DNA of 64,000 nucleotides from Erythroxylum novogranatense (Eukaryota > Streptophyta > Magnoliopsida > Malpighiales > Erythroxylaceae), in contig CM057233.1 of the NCBI GenBank assembly GCA_029891385.1, forward strand, positions 37,679,540 to 37,743,539, in the 5' to 3' direction. The notes beneath the pieces are model-generated. The model made no database searches and was not told where the DNA came from. It saw nothing but the letters and a program-made list of their open reading frames with translations. This document shows, one piece after another, positions 1-12,565 of the stretch. The translations under genes were made by a program, and so were the position numbers. Every line of letters starts with the position of its first letter. Position 1 is the first letter of the stretch.

Positions 1-597
1 CTCGGTTCGATCTGATGGCGCCTCGGTTCACAACTTTCCTTTAACAACATGTGATGTATTTGTGCATGAATGCACATGTTCCACAACAAGAACCATGGTA
101 TTTCACGGTCAATATTCAATCCAATTAAACAGTTACCTCATGTAAATTCACAACGAAGAATACCACATAATCCCGTAGGGCAATCAATCACGCTTATAAT
201 TCATGTAATCCCGTAGGCAATCATCATGCGATTATAATTCATGTAATCCCCGTAGGGCAATCAATGCACAGTAAACACGTAGATTGGAATAACCAACTAG
301 GTTACTCACCTAATAACTTCCACGCTAACGCCGGGAAGTCTCTGCCAAATCTGTGGAACGATGGTCCACTGGAGCCTCTATAACAAATTAAATGAATAAC
401 CATTACCATTGGTGTAAATGATTAAACAATGCACATGAAATCAGTAAAATGTGTATAATGCATGTATACTACGTGCATGTGCAACCAATCAGTAATTATA
501 GAGGCTATATGCTGTATGCACATGCCGAGATATAATTACATATCCCGAACCCAACCTAATTACCAAAATACCCTTCCTATAGGAGAGGGGATGTTAC
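1..597 (-). mobile_element. LTR fragment, Tekay/Del-like Ty3/gypsy
   Basis: This stretch ends with GGGGATGTTACA, the reverse complement of a TGTAACATCCCC LTR start. Just before that it has a CATGCCGAGATATAATTA block that recurs near the ends of the chromovirus LTRs around 49970 and 57620. The segment with 'ACTCACCTAATAAC...GGAAGTCTC' near 305-345 resembles the LTR segment near 46600 and 55780. About 1.5 kb of LTR interior seems to be missing between the two matching parts. The left edge is cut by the window. No coding sequence was seen. It is a remnant in reverse orientation; the family assignment rests on similarity to the better preserved copies in this window. Confidence 0.55.
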
Positions 598-3298
598 ATT
601 CAATCACTTTTATTTGCATGTAACATAACAGTATATTAGTCACAGTATCAATTACAGTAACAATCACAGTAGCAGTAGTCATCAGACTAGGTCCGACATT
701 CAACTTTTCAGTTAATAACTAGAAAATCATTTAGGTAGACCCATTCACATTCAATCAATACTTCCAATATCATTCTCATGCATCAAAACGCCTCGGACAA
801 TTATTGTCTAGAATCCAATACACAATCAGCACAATTCATTACAGTTCAATAAGAAAGCAATATAGTACATTATCATTCACATACAAATAGCACTTCCAAT
901 GATATCCACACACATCAAACACCTCGGACAATTATTGTCCGGAATTCAGTACACAATTTAGTACACATTCATAAATATCAAATTCAATTTAGTAACAAAC
1001 AAAACAAATCAAGGTGAGACCATCTTAGGTTCCTCATAATACACTCTAATATGTTATTGCATGGATGGTCCGGCAATGTCTGACTGGCATCCAATGTGCT
1101 CCTCTATATCATACAAAATACTTTTACATATATCACAATTTTGCACAAATGTATAAGTCTTTCTTTATGCACATCAATGTATAGGTAATATGCACAATGC
1201 ATGTTCAATGACAATTCGGGGTATCTTATAGAGATTTTGTCACCATATCATTCAGATAGCAAAACCCTCATTAATATAATTTGTACTTAGGGTTTGGATC
1301 ATAATAAAACGATGTGAAACTAATTTCATAACCCAATTGATCATTTCATATTTTTTTTCTCATAATAAGCTTTCGGGTCAACTTTACATAATTATTCTAA
1401 TAAGGTAAATGAAAAAATTAGATAATGTTTCCTTCTGGAAAGTTGTTCTCCAATGTCTTAAATTTCTAATGAAACCGAGATTATTCAATCTGGCTTATTA
1501 TTCTATAAGTTATGCTCAAAATACCACAGACTGTGTACATTTAAAATTTTGGTTAATGCATGATCATGCATTCAAGTTGTACACCTAATATCTCTCAATT
1601 CAAATATCAAAAAATTGCAAACTTTATACCAATCAAAAGCTAAGAGAATAATCTATAACTTTTGTGAAGACACCTTTGTCTAATTCTGCCTATATTAATA
1701 TAGTTTATTCAATAACAACAAGATCTAATTTCTGCCCCTAGTGGTGCTATTGCCTAAGCCAAGACTTACTTTTAAGCTAAATTTCAAGACCCTTAAGGAC
1801 AGAATTTAAATTCATTTTCTTCTTAACATTTGTAGCCAAATGTCTCTAGTTCAATTTAAAATAAGAATCATTTCATTTGAAAATCTACAGATCAAAATAT
1901 AGTCAAAATATCGAACCATGTTCAGTAAAAACATTCCAGTTATCAAATTCCAACACACCTCAGTATTTTCATCCTAACGCCCTCTTTCGGGATAACTTTG
2001 CACCATCATTATGACAAGGAAAATGGTGTATTTCAATAACATTTTCTTCTATACAATTGTTCCACTATGGTTTTAGTTTCTAATAACACCATAATCATAC
2101 AATTTGAATCAATATACTGAAAGTTATACCTAAAACAGTTCAAACTATTTTTAAACTATAACAGAACTCCTAACTCTACTTCCAGCCAGATTTTGAAATA
2201 CTTAGAGATAGAATTAATATTTGACTTCTTTAGGAAATTTGTAGACATATGTCTCTAATTTATTTTGAATTAAGAATCAATGTATTTGGAAATCTACAGT
2301 TCAAGATACAATCAAAATACCGAAGTCTATTCAATGAAAATTCTCCAGTTCATAACATTCCAGCATACATCTTCACTAATATCTCATGCATTTCAGTCCA
2401 ATTCATACATCATTCTCAAACCATTTAACATGCCATAAACACTAATCTTTTACTTACTTGTTCAGTTCTAATCCCAGCTCAAAAAATCACTCCAAATTAG
2501 TACTCCAAATATGCAGAATCATCACACGTTCAAGATGGAATTAAATGACTTTCAACTATGATGAAACAAGAACAATCAGCTGGTTCTTTAGCTATTTTGT
2601 GATGGGTAAAAGCATTTAGTTAGTGTGGTAATTTAGCATAGCTTCAAGAAAAACACAAGAAGGGGAAGACAGAAGCAAGTTTCGGTGGTGAGAGATGAGA
2701 AGAGAAGAGAATGGGCTTGGTTGAAACAACATGCAGAAACATTACACCTGAGGTGCTAGGTGTCACCATATTATGTCAACATGTGTCCTTAGGCATGTAA
2801 GCCACTTATCCCTTCTGTAAGCTACCAAATTTCACCACTTAATCAATCCATATGTCTCCTAATTATTGGTCCACATGTCACACATTAATTGATCCAAGTG
2901 TCATTTACTTACTAGTCTATTTGTCACACATTTAACTATGCCAAATGTCTCTCAATTTTAGGATTAATCATTCAAATTTTCATGTATCAATTTATCCTAC
3001 CACTTAATGTTTGTCCTAGTCCAAATGTACCCCAAATTTTTGAAAATTTCCTAAAATTCACCAAAAATTTTGAAATAATACTAATGGTCTCCAAATAAAA
3101 TTTCAGCTCAATCAATTCACAATTCACATTTCAATTGTATTTTTTTAACAATCAATTATACCCGAAAAATGTCAATGAATGCATGTCTTATGTATGTGTA
3201 TGTCACATTATGTATAAGCATGAATTATGCTTCCTAATTTCTCATTAATCTCTAATAAACACTCTTTTAACTTTAATTCAAGTAACAGGATGTTACAG
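598..3298 (-). mobile_element. truncated LTR-like sequence, second family
   Basis: The right end, ...ACAGGATGTTACA at 3298, looks like another LTR terminus of the TGTAACATCC type. It is preceded by a 'CCCGAAAAATGTCAATGAATGCATG' region near 3160 that resembles 34010-34035 in the solo LTR. Near 785-830 and 915-960 the motif CCTCGGACAATTATTGTC occurs twice and matches the CCTCGGA...ATTGTCCGGA motifs at 32730-32810. The sequence is non-coding throughout and AT-rich. It is probably the remains of one or more LTRs of the family represented intact at 32031-34105. The internal boundary at about 597 is the junction with the preceding fragment. Confidence 0.45.
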
Positions 3299-5251
3299 TT
3301 TGTTTTAGGGTGTGATAAGTGGAGATTGTATCAAATTAGAATAATATTTGTCAAAATTTACAAATTTTGGAAAAAGAAATTAACAAATTGTTGTAGTAGA
3401 TAAAGCAAGATCACGTCGAATGTTAAATTCACCCCAAATGTTATAATTCAATTAGGAGACTTATTCACATCCCTATTATATAAGGATTTGGATTTGTTTA
3501 GAGGGGAATCTCTGCAAGATAGAAGGAACTTAGTTTTTGAGTAGAAAAAAAGGGAGAAAATGATGACACACATTTCTTCATATTCAAAACTCTAGTATAA
3601 CCTTTTGAGATTATGTTATAAACTTATATTTTGTTTTAATTCAAGTATTTATTGTTTTATGTTCTTATATTTCATGAATAATTAATATTGATTGATTTGA
3701 CAAATTAATTTGATGTTGATTTTTTATAACTATCTATGAATTCAAATTGTCATACATGATTGATATAAGTAGTAAATATGTTATTTATGAATTTGCATAT
3801 TTAACTTATGAGAAATAACAAACCTAAATTAAATAGTTGCAACTATCTCATTTATTTAATTTAGTGTTTAGTCTTTTCATTAAACTTATTATTATTACTT
3901 AATTGATGTGAAATACTATCATACCTAATTAATTTATGGTAAGTTCTGCTTTTGAATGTTGAATTTGAACTAGTTAATTTAGGAAGATTTGAGACTTATT
4001 ATGACTCCTAATATATTCTAGAGTAATTGCTTAAATTGTGAAAATTATTATTTTTAGACTAATGATCAATGTTACAATTGGATGAAATATTTTCTTAAAT
4101 CAAAGTTAATTAAAATTGAATTTCTCACTCTTTATATTCAATTGATTTATTTTGTAACTTTGTTAGTTTTAGCTCATTAGTTAATTAATTATAAACCCTA
4201 CTTTGTTTTGTCAATTGAAATTAAAAACTAATTTTAGTTTTTTTAAGATTTGACCTAGTTCCACAACTGTTACAAGAAGTTAGTGAATCATAATTAATTT
4301 TGAAGGTTGACAACTCGATCAATAGCAAATATGTATCATATTTATAACATCATCTTCGTTAAACTATATGATATAACTCCTACTAGATTGTCATACATGA
4401 AATAATTGTTATGGTTACCACCAATAGTCTTTACATGATAATGGAACTTTAGGAGGAAAATTCCAAATTTCTAAAGAACTTTCTAATTTCTATTTTTAGT
4501 TTTAGGTTCTTTTAGTTTTCGTAACTTATAAAAATTGTTTTATTTCTCCATAATCTTATTTATTATGGAATAAAATATATTATTTAATTACTTAATATTA
4601 ATTACTAATAAGAATTAAGACTAATGTAATTAAATTATTTTAATTTTAAAATGAATTTAAATTTTAAAGTTTTGTTTTGAAAATAAAGATTTTAAAATTT
4701 TGATAATTGTTTAATATAATATTTAATAAATTTTTTACTTATTTAATTAAATTCAATAAATGTAATGAAAAATTATTTAATTATTATCAATAATAAAATA
4801 TAATTATATTGACATTAGTAATCAAATAAGTTTTTATGTCAGTTAAAAATAGAAACCAAAATCAATAATCAAAATGAAAAATCCTAAAATAGAAGAAGCA
4901 AAGCCATATCACACCTTATCAATTCATTTTCTACAAAATTATAAATAAAAACAATAATTTGTGTTTATTGGTATAAAATTAATAAAAATGAAAGGTAAAA
5001 CATTAGAAAGGTGTAGTAGTTAATTAATTAGTTTTGAAAATTTTAAAGTGTCATCTTTTTCATAGTAATGTAAGCTTAATTTTACCAATTAAAGGGGAGG
5101 CTAAAAAGTCATAAATAGATGACTTACACATAATATACCATTCACATTTGAGTGGCTCAATAGTAGAAATTGTTAAAATCTTTTTATCAGGCCACATTTA
5201 AATCTTAATGAAAATATCATATTATTAAATATATAATAAAAAGTATATCAT
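3299..5251. other. AT-rich intergenic sequence, no gene seen
   Basis: I see no open frame with recognisable content on either strand. The sequence is strongly AT-rich, especially 4550-4850, with only short homopolymer and TTAATT-type runs. It may be old transposon debris, but I could not assign it to a family. Confidence 0.6.
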
Positions 5252-5285
5252 AAAGAAGTTTTTTTTGAAACGTTGTCATGTGCGC

Positions 5286-8200
5286 TCAGTGCATATTATT
5301 CATATCCAAAGATAAAGCGTCATATAGAAAACTTGGAGGGCATACCCCCCATTCAAAACCAGACATAGAATTAGTCGCCTTAGCTATCTTATGAGCAACT
5401 TGATTCGCTGGTCTCTTAACAAAAGCATTAGAAATAAACTGATGCTCTTTAAGAAGAGCTTCACAATCCTAGATAATCATCAAAAAATACGAAGGAAAAT
5501 TATGTGTGGATGTCAAGAATCGAGTAATTGTTTGACAATCCGTTTCCACACAAATAGGAGAAAAAGAGAGGCTTTTAATCCAGCTTAGGGCTTCTCGAAA
5601 ACATAATGCTTCACCGATTAAAGGATCTCTCCACCCCGGTAAAATTATTAACTTTCCCGCACAGTTTAGCCCTTTACAATCCCATATCACCACTGCTAAT
5701 CCATAAAATCCAGAGGATAAAAGCGCCATATCTACATTACATTAAACTGGTTCGGTTGTGGAGCTTGCCATTTGGATTGAGGGTGTTGATGCTTTGAGGG
5801 TCTGTTGTTCCTGTTTTGAGTAGTCTGCCATTCTAGAAGTGTTGTTGTGGCTCTACGAATAATAAAGGATGGGTCCTGAGTCTTCTGTTGCCATATAACT
5901 TCATTGCGGTGGGTCCACAAGCTCCATATAATCATGCAAATCTCCTCCTTCTGTGCCTTTGTAAAACAGGACATAATTGATGCAAGCCAATGATGCAGTG
6001 TTATAGTAGTAGACACATTCCAATCCACAGAGTAAAATTGCCAAACAGAAGTAACAAAATCACAATGAAAAATATATGTTGTTCATTCTCTGTTGCTCTA
6101 CCACATATAGGCGAGTGTCATTTATGTCAATGTGTCTTTTTTTTAGGTTTGCTATACATGGAAGTGCATTTCTCAAAATACGCCAGATAAATAATTTGAC
6201 TTTACCCGGAACATGCATCTGCCAAATCTTCTCCCATGAAAAACCTGTTTCTCTGAGTTCTATATTCACGCCCTCCATACCCATCCTATACCCTTCTTTA
6301 ACTTTGTACTCATCCTGATTGTTGAGAGTCCACAGTCAATCATCCTTGTGCCTTGAGAAACTGAGCAGGATCTGTAGAATCAGTTCTACATCTTGTTGAT
6401 CGAAGACAAGTCTGATCCTTTCTTCATTCCACCGATGATCCCTAATGAGTTCAGCTACATACTCGACCTGCTCCTTGTATTCTGATTGTATATACGAATC
6501 CCCATCATCCATTAACCAGGGGTCTCGCTAAATATGGATATCTTGCCCATCACCGGCCCTTCTTCGACAACCCTGAATCAGAATTGATTTGGCCTGATGT
6601 GTACTTCTCCAGATTTGGCTTGGGTTATTATCCAACTTTGCTGAAAGAAATTTGTCTTGGGGAAGTATCTGGCTTTGAGAATTTTTGCTGCGATCGAGTT
6701 CGGGTATTTGAGTAACCTCCATCTTTGCTTTGCCAAAAGAGCAAGATTAAATTGCCACAAATCTCGATACCCCAATCCTCCGTATATTTTTGGTATGGCT
6801 AACCTCTTCCATCATTACCATCGTATACCTTTGTTTTCTCTTCCTTCGTTATGCCAGAAGAAACCATTCATCAATTTCTCCAACTCTTTACAAGTATCCA
6901 GTGGTAATAGAAAGAGGGACATAAGATAATTCGCCATAGCCTGTGCAACAGTCCTCAACAATATATCTTTTCCATCTTTTGACAGCGCTTTAGCTTTCCA
7001 TCCTTGTAACCACTTTGTAAGCTTTTCTACCACATAATGAAAGACTTGGAGGTTACCTTTTCCAATGATAGACGGCATACCCAAGTAATTAGTATGTCTT
7101 GCAATCTCTGCAACCCCCAATGTTTGACATATCAAATTCTTCATTGTAGTTATAGTATTAGGAGTAAAGGAGATACCTGATTTGAGAAAATTAATTTTTT
7201 GACCTGACGCGTTCTCATATAGTTGCAGGATAGTTTTGAACTTCATCACCTCCTCCACTGCAGCTCTAGCAAAAAATATAGCGTCATCTGCAAAAAAACA
7301 GATGAGACACTGGAATAGCACCTCTTGCGACTACAGTCCCATAGATGTGACCTTGTGCCTGTGATTTTTGTGAGCTAGCAGATAAACATTCTGCACAGAT
7401 GATGAACAAATAGGGAGACAACGGGTCTTCTTGTCGTAACCCTCTACTAGGAATCAAAGGCTCGTATTCTTCATTACCTTGAACAAAATAATAGGAGACC
7501 GATGTTACTATTTTCATAACCTTTCAGACCTATGCTTCATTAAATCCCAACTTCAACATGATCAACTGCAAATACTCCCATTCTATTCTATCATATGCCT
7601 TACTCATGTTAGTTTGAGTGCGAGAGAACCCACCTTTCCTTAAGTTTTCCTCTTAAGAGAATGGAACAGCTCATACGCCACAATAATGTTATCGATAATT
7701 AACCGATTAGGGATAAAAGCACTCTGCATATCTGAAATAATTAGAGGTAAAACTTGCTTTAATTTGTTGGCGAGTACTTTGCAGACAATACAATCGGTGA
7801 CATTGCTCAATGATATAGGTTGCAAATCGGCTATTATTTTTGGTGCTTTCTTCTTCGGGATAAGTATAATGTTCGTTTTGTTCATCCTAGGCATAGGAGC
7901 ATCTCCATTCAAGTTTCTAAGACATTATTGAGTAACATCTTTCCCAACTATATCCCAGTAAGTTTGAAAAAATCCTGGGTTGAAACCATTTGGCCCTAAC
8001 GACTTATCAGGATGCATTGAGAACAAAGCTTGTCGCACTTCCTCTTCAGTATATGGGGCCACTAATAAGTCATTTTGGAGGGGAGTTACCTTATAGTCCA
8101 CATTGCTTAAAATCAGGCTTGTATCTCCATGTGAAGAAGTGAAAAGTTGTTGATAATACTCCAGTAGCATATTCGGTAGTCCTAATTCCTAGTCAATCCA

Positions 8201-9330
8201 TTCCCCACTACTGTTTTTGAGCTTAGAAATGAAATTTTTCCTATGCTTGTGAGAAGCCATTAGATGAAAAAATTTCGAATTAGAATCTCCCTCTGCTAGC
8301 CAGTGCTGTTTGGACCTTTGTTTCCAATACATTTCATGCTGTAAAAGAAGCTCATTATACTGCTGTTCTAATTCTCTTAATACCTCCCTGTTTATTATCG
8401 ACTAGTGACGCACACTTGCCATCTGCTGTTTAACCTTTTTAAGTCGATGGTGAAACTCTTGATTATGAGATTTTGCCCAAACTTGCAAGTCTTGAGAACA
8501 AGAACGAAGTCTGTCTTGAAGAGAACAAATTGAGCCTTTCGACCATCCCTTACTTATTCTCTATCGACATTCGTCCTCTATGGTCCACACATTCTCAAAT
8601 CGAAAGCGTCGTTGCACATATTTCTTCCATTGAACACCCAACGATAGAAAGATGGGTAGGTGATCGGAAGATTCAGTCTGGAGAACATAAAGTCGTGCCA
8701 TCGAGAACGATGAAGGCCAAGCGGTTGTTCCTACCGCCCTATCCAGCCTCTCCCTCACAATTTCAGACTCATTTCTTCGATTTTCCCAAGTGAACAGTCA
8801 ACCCCCAAATCATATAAATGACAGTCCATTACTGCTTGTCGAAAACCCTCCATCAGTACTCTAGGATGTGTATTATTGCCCTGCTTCTCGGAAAGGAATA
8901 TGATGTCATTAAAATCGTCGATGACACACCATGGTAAAGCCGACCTAGTTTGAAGCTGTCGAAGCAAATCCCAACCTAGTCGCCTGTTATGTCGTTCTAG
9001 AAACCCATAAAAGCCAGTTAAACGCTAGCGTTAAACACCTTCAATACATACCATTACATCAATATGATTTTGGGAGTAGCTTATTCATTGGGCCATTTCC
9101 TTTTCTTTCCACAATAAAACCAAGCCTCCTCTGGTTCCAATTGGGTCAATCGCAAACATACCTGTAATGCCTAACTTTGTTTTAAGTGGTAAAATTCTAT
9201 CTCTAGTAATTTTAGTTTCCATAAGGAAAATAAAATTGGGTCTCTTTTCGAACACCATGTCCTTTAAAGCTCGAACTGTTCGGGGGTTCCCAAGCCCCCG
9301 ACAGTTTTAATGTACTCATGGATTACGATG
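5286..9330 (-). pseudogene. L1 ORF2 (endonuclease, reverse transcriptase, RNase H), broken
   Basis: The endonuclease starts near 9310 with NCRGLGNPRTVRALKD. It continues through WCVIDDFNDI near 8925 and SSDHLPIF near 8660. The reverse transcriptase spans about 8170-6530, with PDKSLGPNGFN, SAFIPNRLIIDNI, GLRQEDPLSPYLF and the catalytic FADD at about 7275-7295. zf-RVT is near 6060-6240 (PGKVKLFIWRILRNALP). RNase H covers 5730-5340 and ends with RPANQVAHKIAKAT. Translation would end near 5286. At least eight frame changes or stops separate these blocks. This protein cuts the target and copies the RNA in plant L1 elements; this copy is inactive. Confidence 0.85.
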
Positions 9331-9789
9331 GGCTTCGGAAACAAAGCCCACCAAATTCAAGTTTTTTGGCCTAGTCTCGAGGGTACTCGAGATAAATTCT
9401 TCCTCCATGTCAATATGTTTAAGAGCCGCTTCTTCTTGGAGATGTTTGTGTTTAGAATAAAAAATCGTGATTGTGTCTGTTGCTGTATATAGCAAGGGTG
9501 CAACGTTATCGGGATTTACTACTATAATGTTCTCTGACTAATGCTGTTCATTATTATTCTGTGATCCACTACTAATCTGATTTGCGTATGGAATTCGAAT
9601 CCCCTGAATTTCGGCTGCAATAGTGGGCTTTCCTATGTCAGTAGATATCACCGGATTTTGTTCAGATATCGTCGGAGCATCTGTGGGATTGTCTTTGAGA
9701 TCTGCCGTAATATCATTTTCTGACCTTAGCCATCTAGCTTCGACCTGAGTTGTTTTTTCTGGATTCCGCTTTTAACCATGGGCCATATG

Positions 9790-10521
9790 CAAACCGTTCT
9801 CTGGGAATTTGTGGATGTTCATACATGAGATGATAAAACCGATCAGTGTGTCCAACAATGCCACATAAGTAGCAAAATATATTCAGTCTTTCATACTTAA
9901 ATTCTAGACAGACTTTTTTCCCCTTGTGGCCTCTTTACAAAGAGTTTCCGTTTTAGGGGTTTTCAGATATCAACTGTCACCCGGATTCGCATGAAGTCTC
10001 GCCAGATATGCAAGAAGTTTCGTGGGTCTGATTCCACGTATTCTCCAATATAGTTTCCAGCATCTACTGCAATTCTTTCAGACATAAAGCCATTAGGAAT
10101 ATTATGAATTTGAACCCATAATTCTAGTGTTACCAGCTCTACTTGGCGAGGGTTCTCATTAGGTTGTAGTCGATGTAGCAGAAGGGGAAGTTGTTGATAA
10201 TTCCATGGACCATCCCGCATCACTCTTACCACGTCAAGGTGATGAAAAAACTTGAAAATGAAGACATTATTCCCAAGTTCTTTGATCAGTATCCCTTTGA
10301 CAGGACGCCATACACTTGTCATAACCTGTTTAAATATCGGGAAGTTGATCATCTTCTCTGTTACCAATCTCCCTATGACACAGTGTTGCCATTCAGTCCC
10401 TGTTGTCCCCTGTTCTCCGTTGGCTGTCATCAGTGTATTCCAGTATACTTTCATCCTCTTTGACGTTCAGGCGGTGACATATCTCATGCACCAGTTTATC
10501 CTCTTCAAATTCCGTAGCCAT
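9790..10521 (-). pseudogene. L1 ORF1 (DUF4283 / zinc-knuckle gag-like protein), broken
   Basis: The probable start codon is at 10519-10521 on the - strand (MATEFEEDKL). A frameshift follows near 10450, and a 163-codon open stretch (10454-9963) then carries the DUF4283-like core, with VIGRLVTEK, FIFKFFHHLD and RVMRDGPWNY. It stops at a TGA where family members usually have CGA (VDI*KPLKR). Downstream, near 9840-9885, a zinc knuckle CYLCGIVGHTDRFY appears, whose last cysteine is replaced by tyrosine. In plant L1 elements this protein binds the element RNA. Here it cannot be made intact. Confidence 0.75.
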
Positions 10522-10824
10522 AAGACTAAGATGAACTAGGTTATGTAAAGGAAAAAACAGGATGTAAAACAATCAGATAACTACACTGGGTTGTAGGTGT
10601 AAAGACGAAGAAAACACTTGTTATCTAGAAACAAGAGAAAGAAGGTCTCGATATAGCAAGATAATTTAATTGACCATACAAGTAATTAGACACAAATTAG
10701 CTCATTTATTATTCTTCCAATGATTATCAACTACTAATATGTTTATTTATTAATTAATCAAATAAGCTATGTTCATCGAAAGTTATGTTTTTAGATATTT
10801 TAAATAGGTATTATAAGGGATGTG

Positions 10825-10957
10825 ATCCTCTGTTCCAATTAACTAATTCCTACTCAGCTTCATTCTATCTCATCCAAATATTTATGTACGACCTAAAGAA
10901 ATGTGTGAATGAGATAAGATGGAGCATAGTAGGAATTGGTTAATTAGAATAGAGGAT
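10825..10957. repeat. small foldback (MITE-like) inverted repeat
   Basis: The two ends form inverted arms of about 55-60 bp. ATCCTCTGTTCCAATTAACT at the left pairs with the complement of TTAATTAGAATAGAGGAT at the right, and the arms continue through TCCTACT...CATTCTATCTCAT with few mismatches. A spacer of roughly 20 bp separates them. No coding capacity was seen. The size and structure fit a miniature inverted-repeat element. The superfamily is unknown because no clear target duplication could be read. Confidence 0.6.
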
Positions 10958-11450
10958 GTGTTCTTGTTTTATAAATTAAAAAAGGTGTTTAACTATGAAC
11001 ATTACATTGATTATGTTGACTATCAATAATTATAGTTATATTTGACTAGAAGTATACCATACCATAAAAGGAAAATAAATACTAAAAGTTCATTTAAAGT
11101 GATTATGAAAAGTCATTTAAAGTGATTATGATATGTCAAACAAAGGTTTTGTTAGGTAACATTCTTGTAAAGCCTTTTAAAAATATAATTTTGAGAATTG
11201 AATTTCATTTTGATGATTGGCTCTTGCCAATTAAGTCTTTAAATTAAAATTTATTTAAATGTTTTGCCATAAAATATTTGAGTTATTGTAAAATTTATAT
11301 ATTTTAAGTTGTAACAAATTCCTATTCGAGTTCCTCTTTAAGTCTTTGTATTGTTCTGGTGGAATTCTCAAGATATAACATACGTAAAAGTTTTTCTGCT
11401 TAATTGTTGGCCTCTATTCTTATACTTTTAAGCTATGTTTGATTTAACGT

Positions 11451-11694
11451 AAGGTTTTAATGAAATAGAATGTAAATGAACGTAATAGTAAAGTATAGAA
11501 GAGTTTATAATGTAATATAGTAAAATATTATTTGTAAAAGGATTTATAATATAATATAGTGAAATATTACTTATTGTTTTATATTTTATCATAAATTTCT
11601 CAAATCGAAGGTAGCTTATTTTTATCATTTAGGATGAAATGAGATGTAATGAAAATCCTCCCTTTTATTTCAATTTATTTCATTATAAACCCTT
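11451..11694. repeat. possible second degenerate MITE
   Basis: GGTTTTAATGAAATAGAATG at the left is similar to the complement of CAATTTATTTCATTATAAACCC at the right. The interior is AT-rich with two similar segments (TTTATAATGTAATATAGTAAAATATTA and TTTATAATATAATATAGTGAAATATTA) spaced 41 bp apart. The terminal match is short and the region is AT-rich, so chance similarity is possible. Confidence 0.3.
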
Positions 11695-12430
11695 GTCTTA
11701 GAATAATATTATATTATATTAATAATGACCTAACCAAAATAACTTTAGTAATGCAACTTATTGGTAAAACTATAATTCCACTTTTAACTCTACTCATTTT
11801 CTTGTTTCAATTTAAATTGTAAATGGTAAAAATGTTGATTTATTTACTTTTAAGAATTCAATTAATTTAATATTCTTAAAACAATCTTAATAATTTATTA
11901 AATAGTATAAATTAATCTTTTATTAAAATATTAACAAAATTGTGGGCATAATATTTTGGAACCCTTATCAATTCACTCGAATAGTCATGTTATGCAATGC
12001 AATTTGATTTATTTATAAACAATAATATGGAAATAAAATAAATAAACATGGTACATGTATTTTTATTTTATCAATTTATCATATTTTGGGTATCATTACT
12101 TATAATAAAAGTATAAATAAAAATTTAAGATGTAATATTAATTAATTATATTTTTCGAATAATTAAAATATTTATTATTTTAACATAAATTAAGTCATTT
12201 TTAAAATTTATCTTATTACGTAATAAATAATCTTTTGTTCTAAAATAATTCACATAAACGAAAAAGTTGATAGGAAAGTGCGTTGACTTTAATTTTTTTA
12301 TAGGAATGAAAAAAGAAGAGGCGAGTGATAATAGGTACAAAATTTAAAATTTCCCTTCATTTATCGTTTGTTTTGCTCGAAAGTAACTCACAAGTCCTAA
12401 CGTGTCAAAGATTCGGAAATTCTCAAAAGA
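11695..12430. other. AT-rich 5' flank of the VIP4-like gene
   Basis: No coding content or clear repeat was recognised. The sequence is strongly AT-rich up to about 12300 and turns mixed-composition as the promoter of the following gene approaches. Confidence 0.5.
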
Positions 12431-12565
12431 AGAGACCCAAACACGTCATTCACACAGTTAAAACGTACAGAGTGGCGAGTAGGGAGAGATTGTGTGCCAT
12501 ACTCGGTGCTCTCGAATTCGTTCAGCATCGCAGTTAATCGCTAGGGTAGAGAGACAGAGAGAGAG
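12431..12565 (+). promoter_or_regulatory. promoter-proximal region and 5' leader of VIP4-like gene
   Basis: Base composition changes from AT-rich to mixed. An ACGT core lies in ACACGTCATTC near 12440. A GA-repeat leader (AGAGAGACAGAGAGAGAG) runs directly into the start codon at 12566. The transcription start is not visible. No convincing TATA box was seen at a fixed distance, which is common for housekeeping-type plant promoters. Confidence 0.4.

Larger units (their letters stand above)
5259..10637 (-). mobile_element. L1-type non-LTR retrotransposon, near full length
   Basis: On the - strand this reads, in order, an ORF1 with a DUF4283-type domain and a CCHC knuckle, then an ORF2 with AP endonuclease, reverse transcriptase, zf-RVT and a C-terminal RNase H. 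That is the usual plant L1 order. The 3' end on the - strand is a poly-A tract, seen as eight T at 5259-5266 on the + strand. The heptamer AAAGAAG sits directly outside both ends (5252-5258 and 10638-10644) and is a plausible target-site duplication. The 5' leader upstream of the ORF1 start at 10521 is about 115 bp. All domains carry stops or frameshifts, so the copy is dead. Confidence 0.85.

Noticed and set aside
9015..9036. Palindrome AACGCTAGCGTT in the L1 as a regulatory site
   Set aside because: It is a short palindrome inside a decayed coding region, and its similarity to units in the LARD LTR near 58330 is too short to mean descent.
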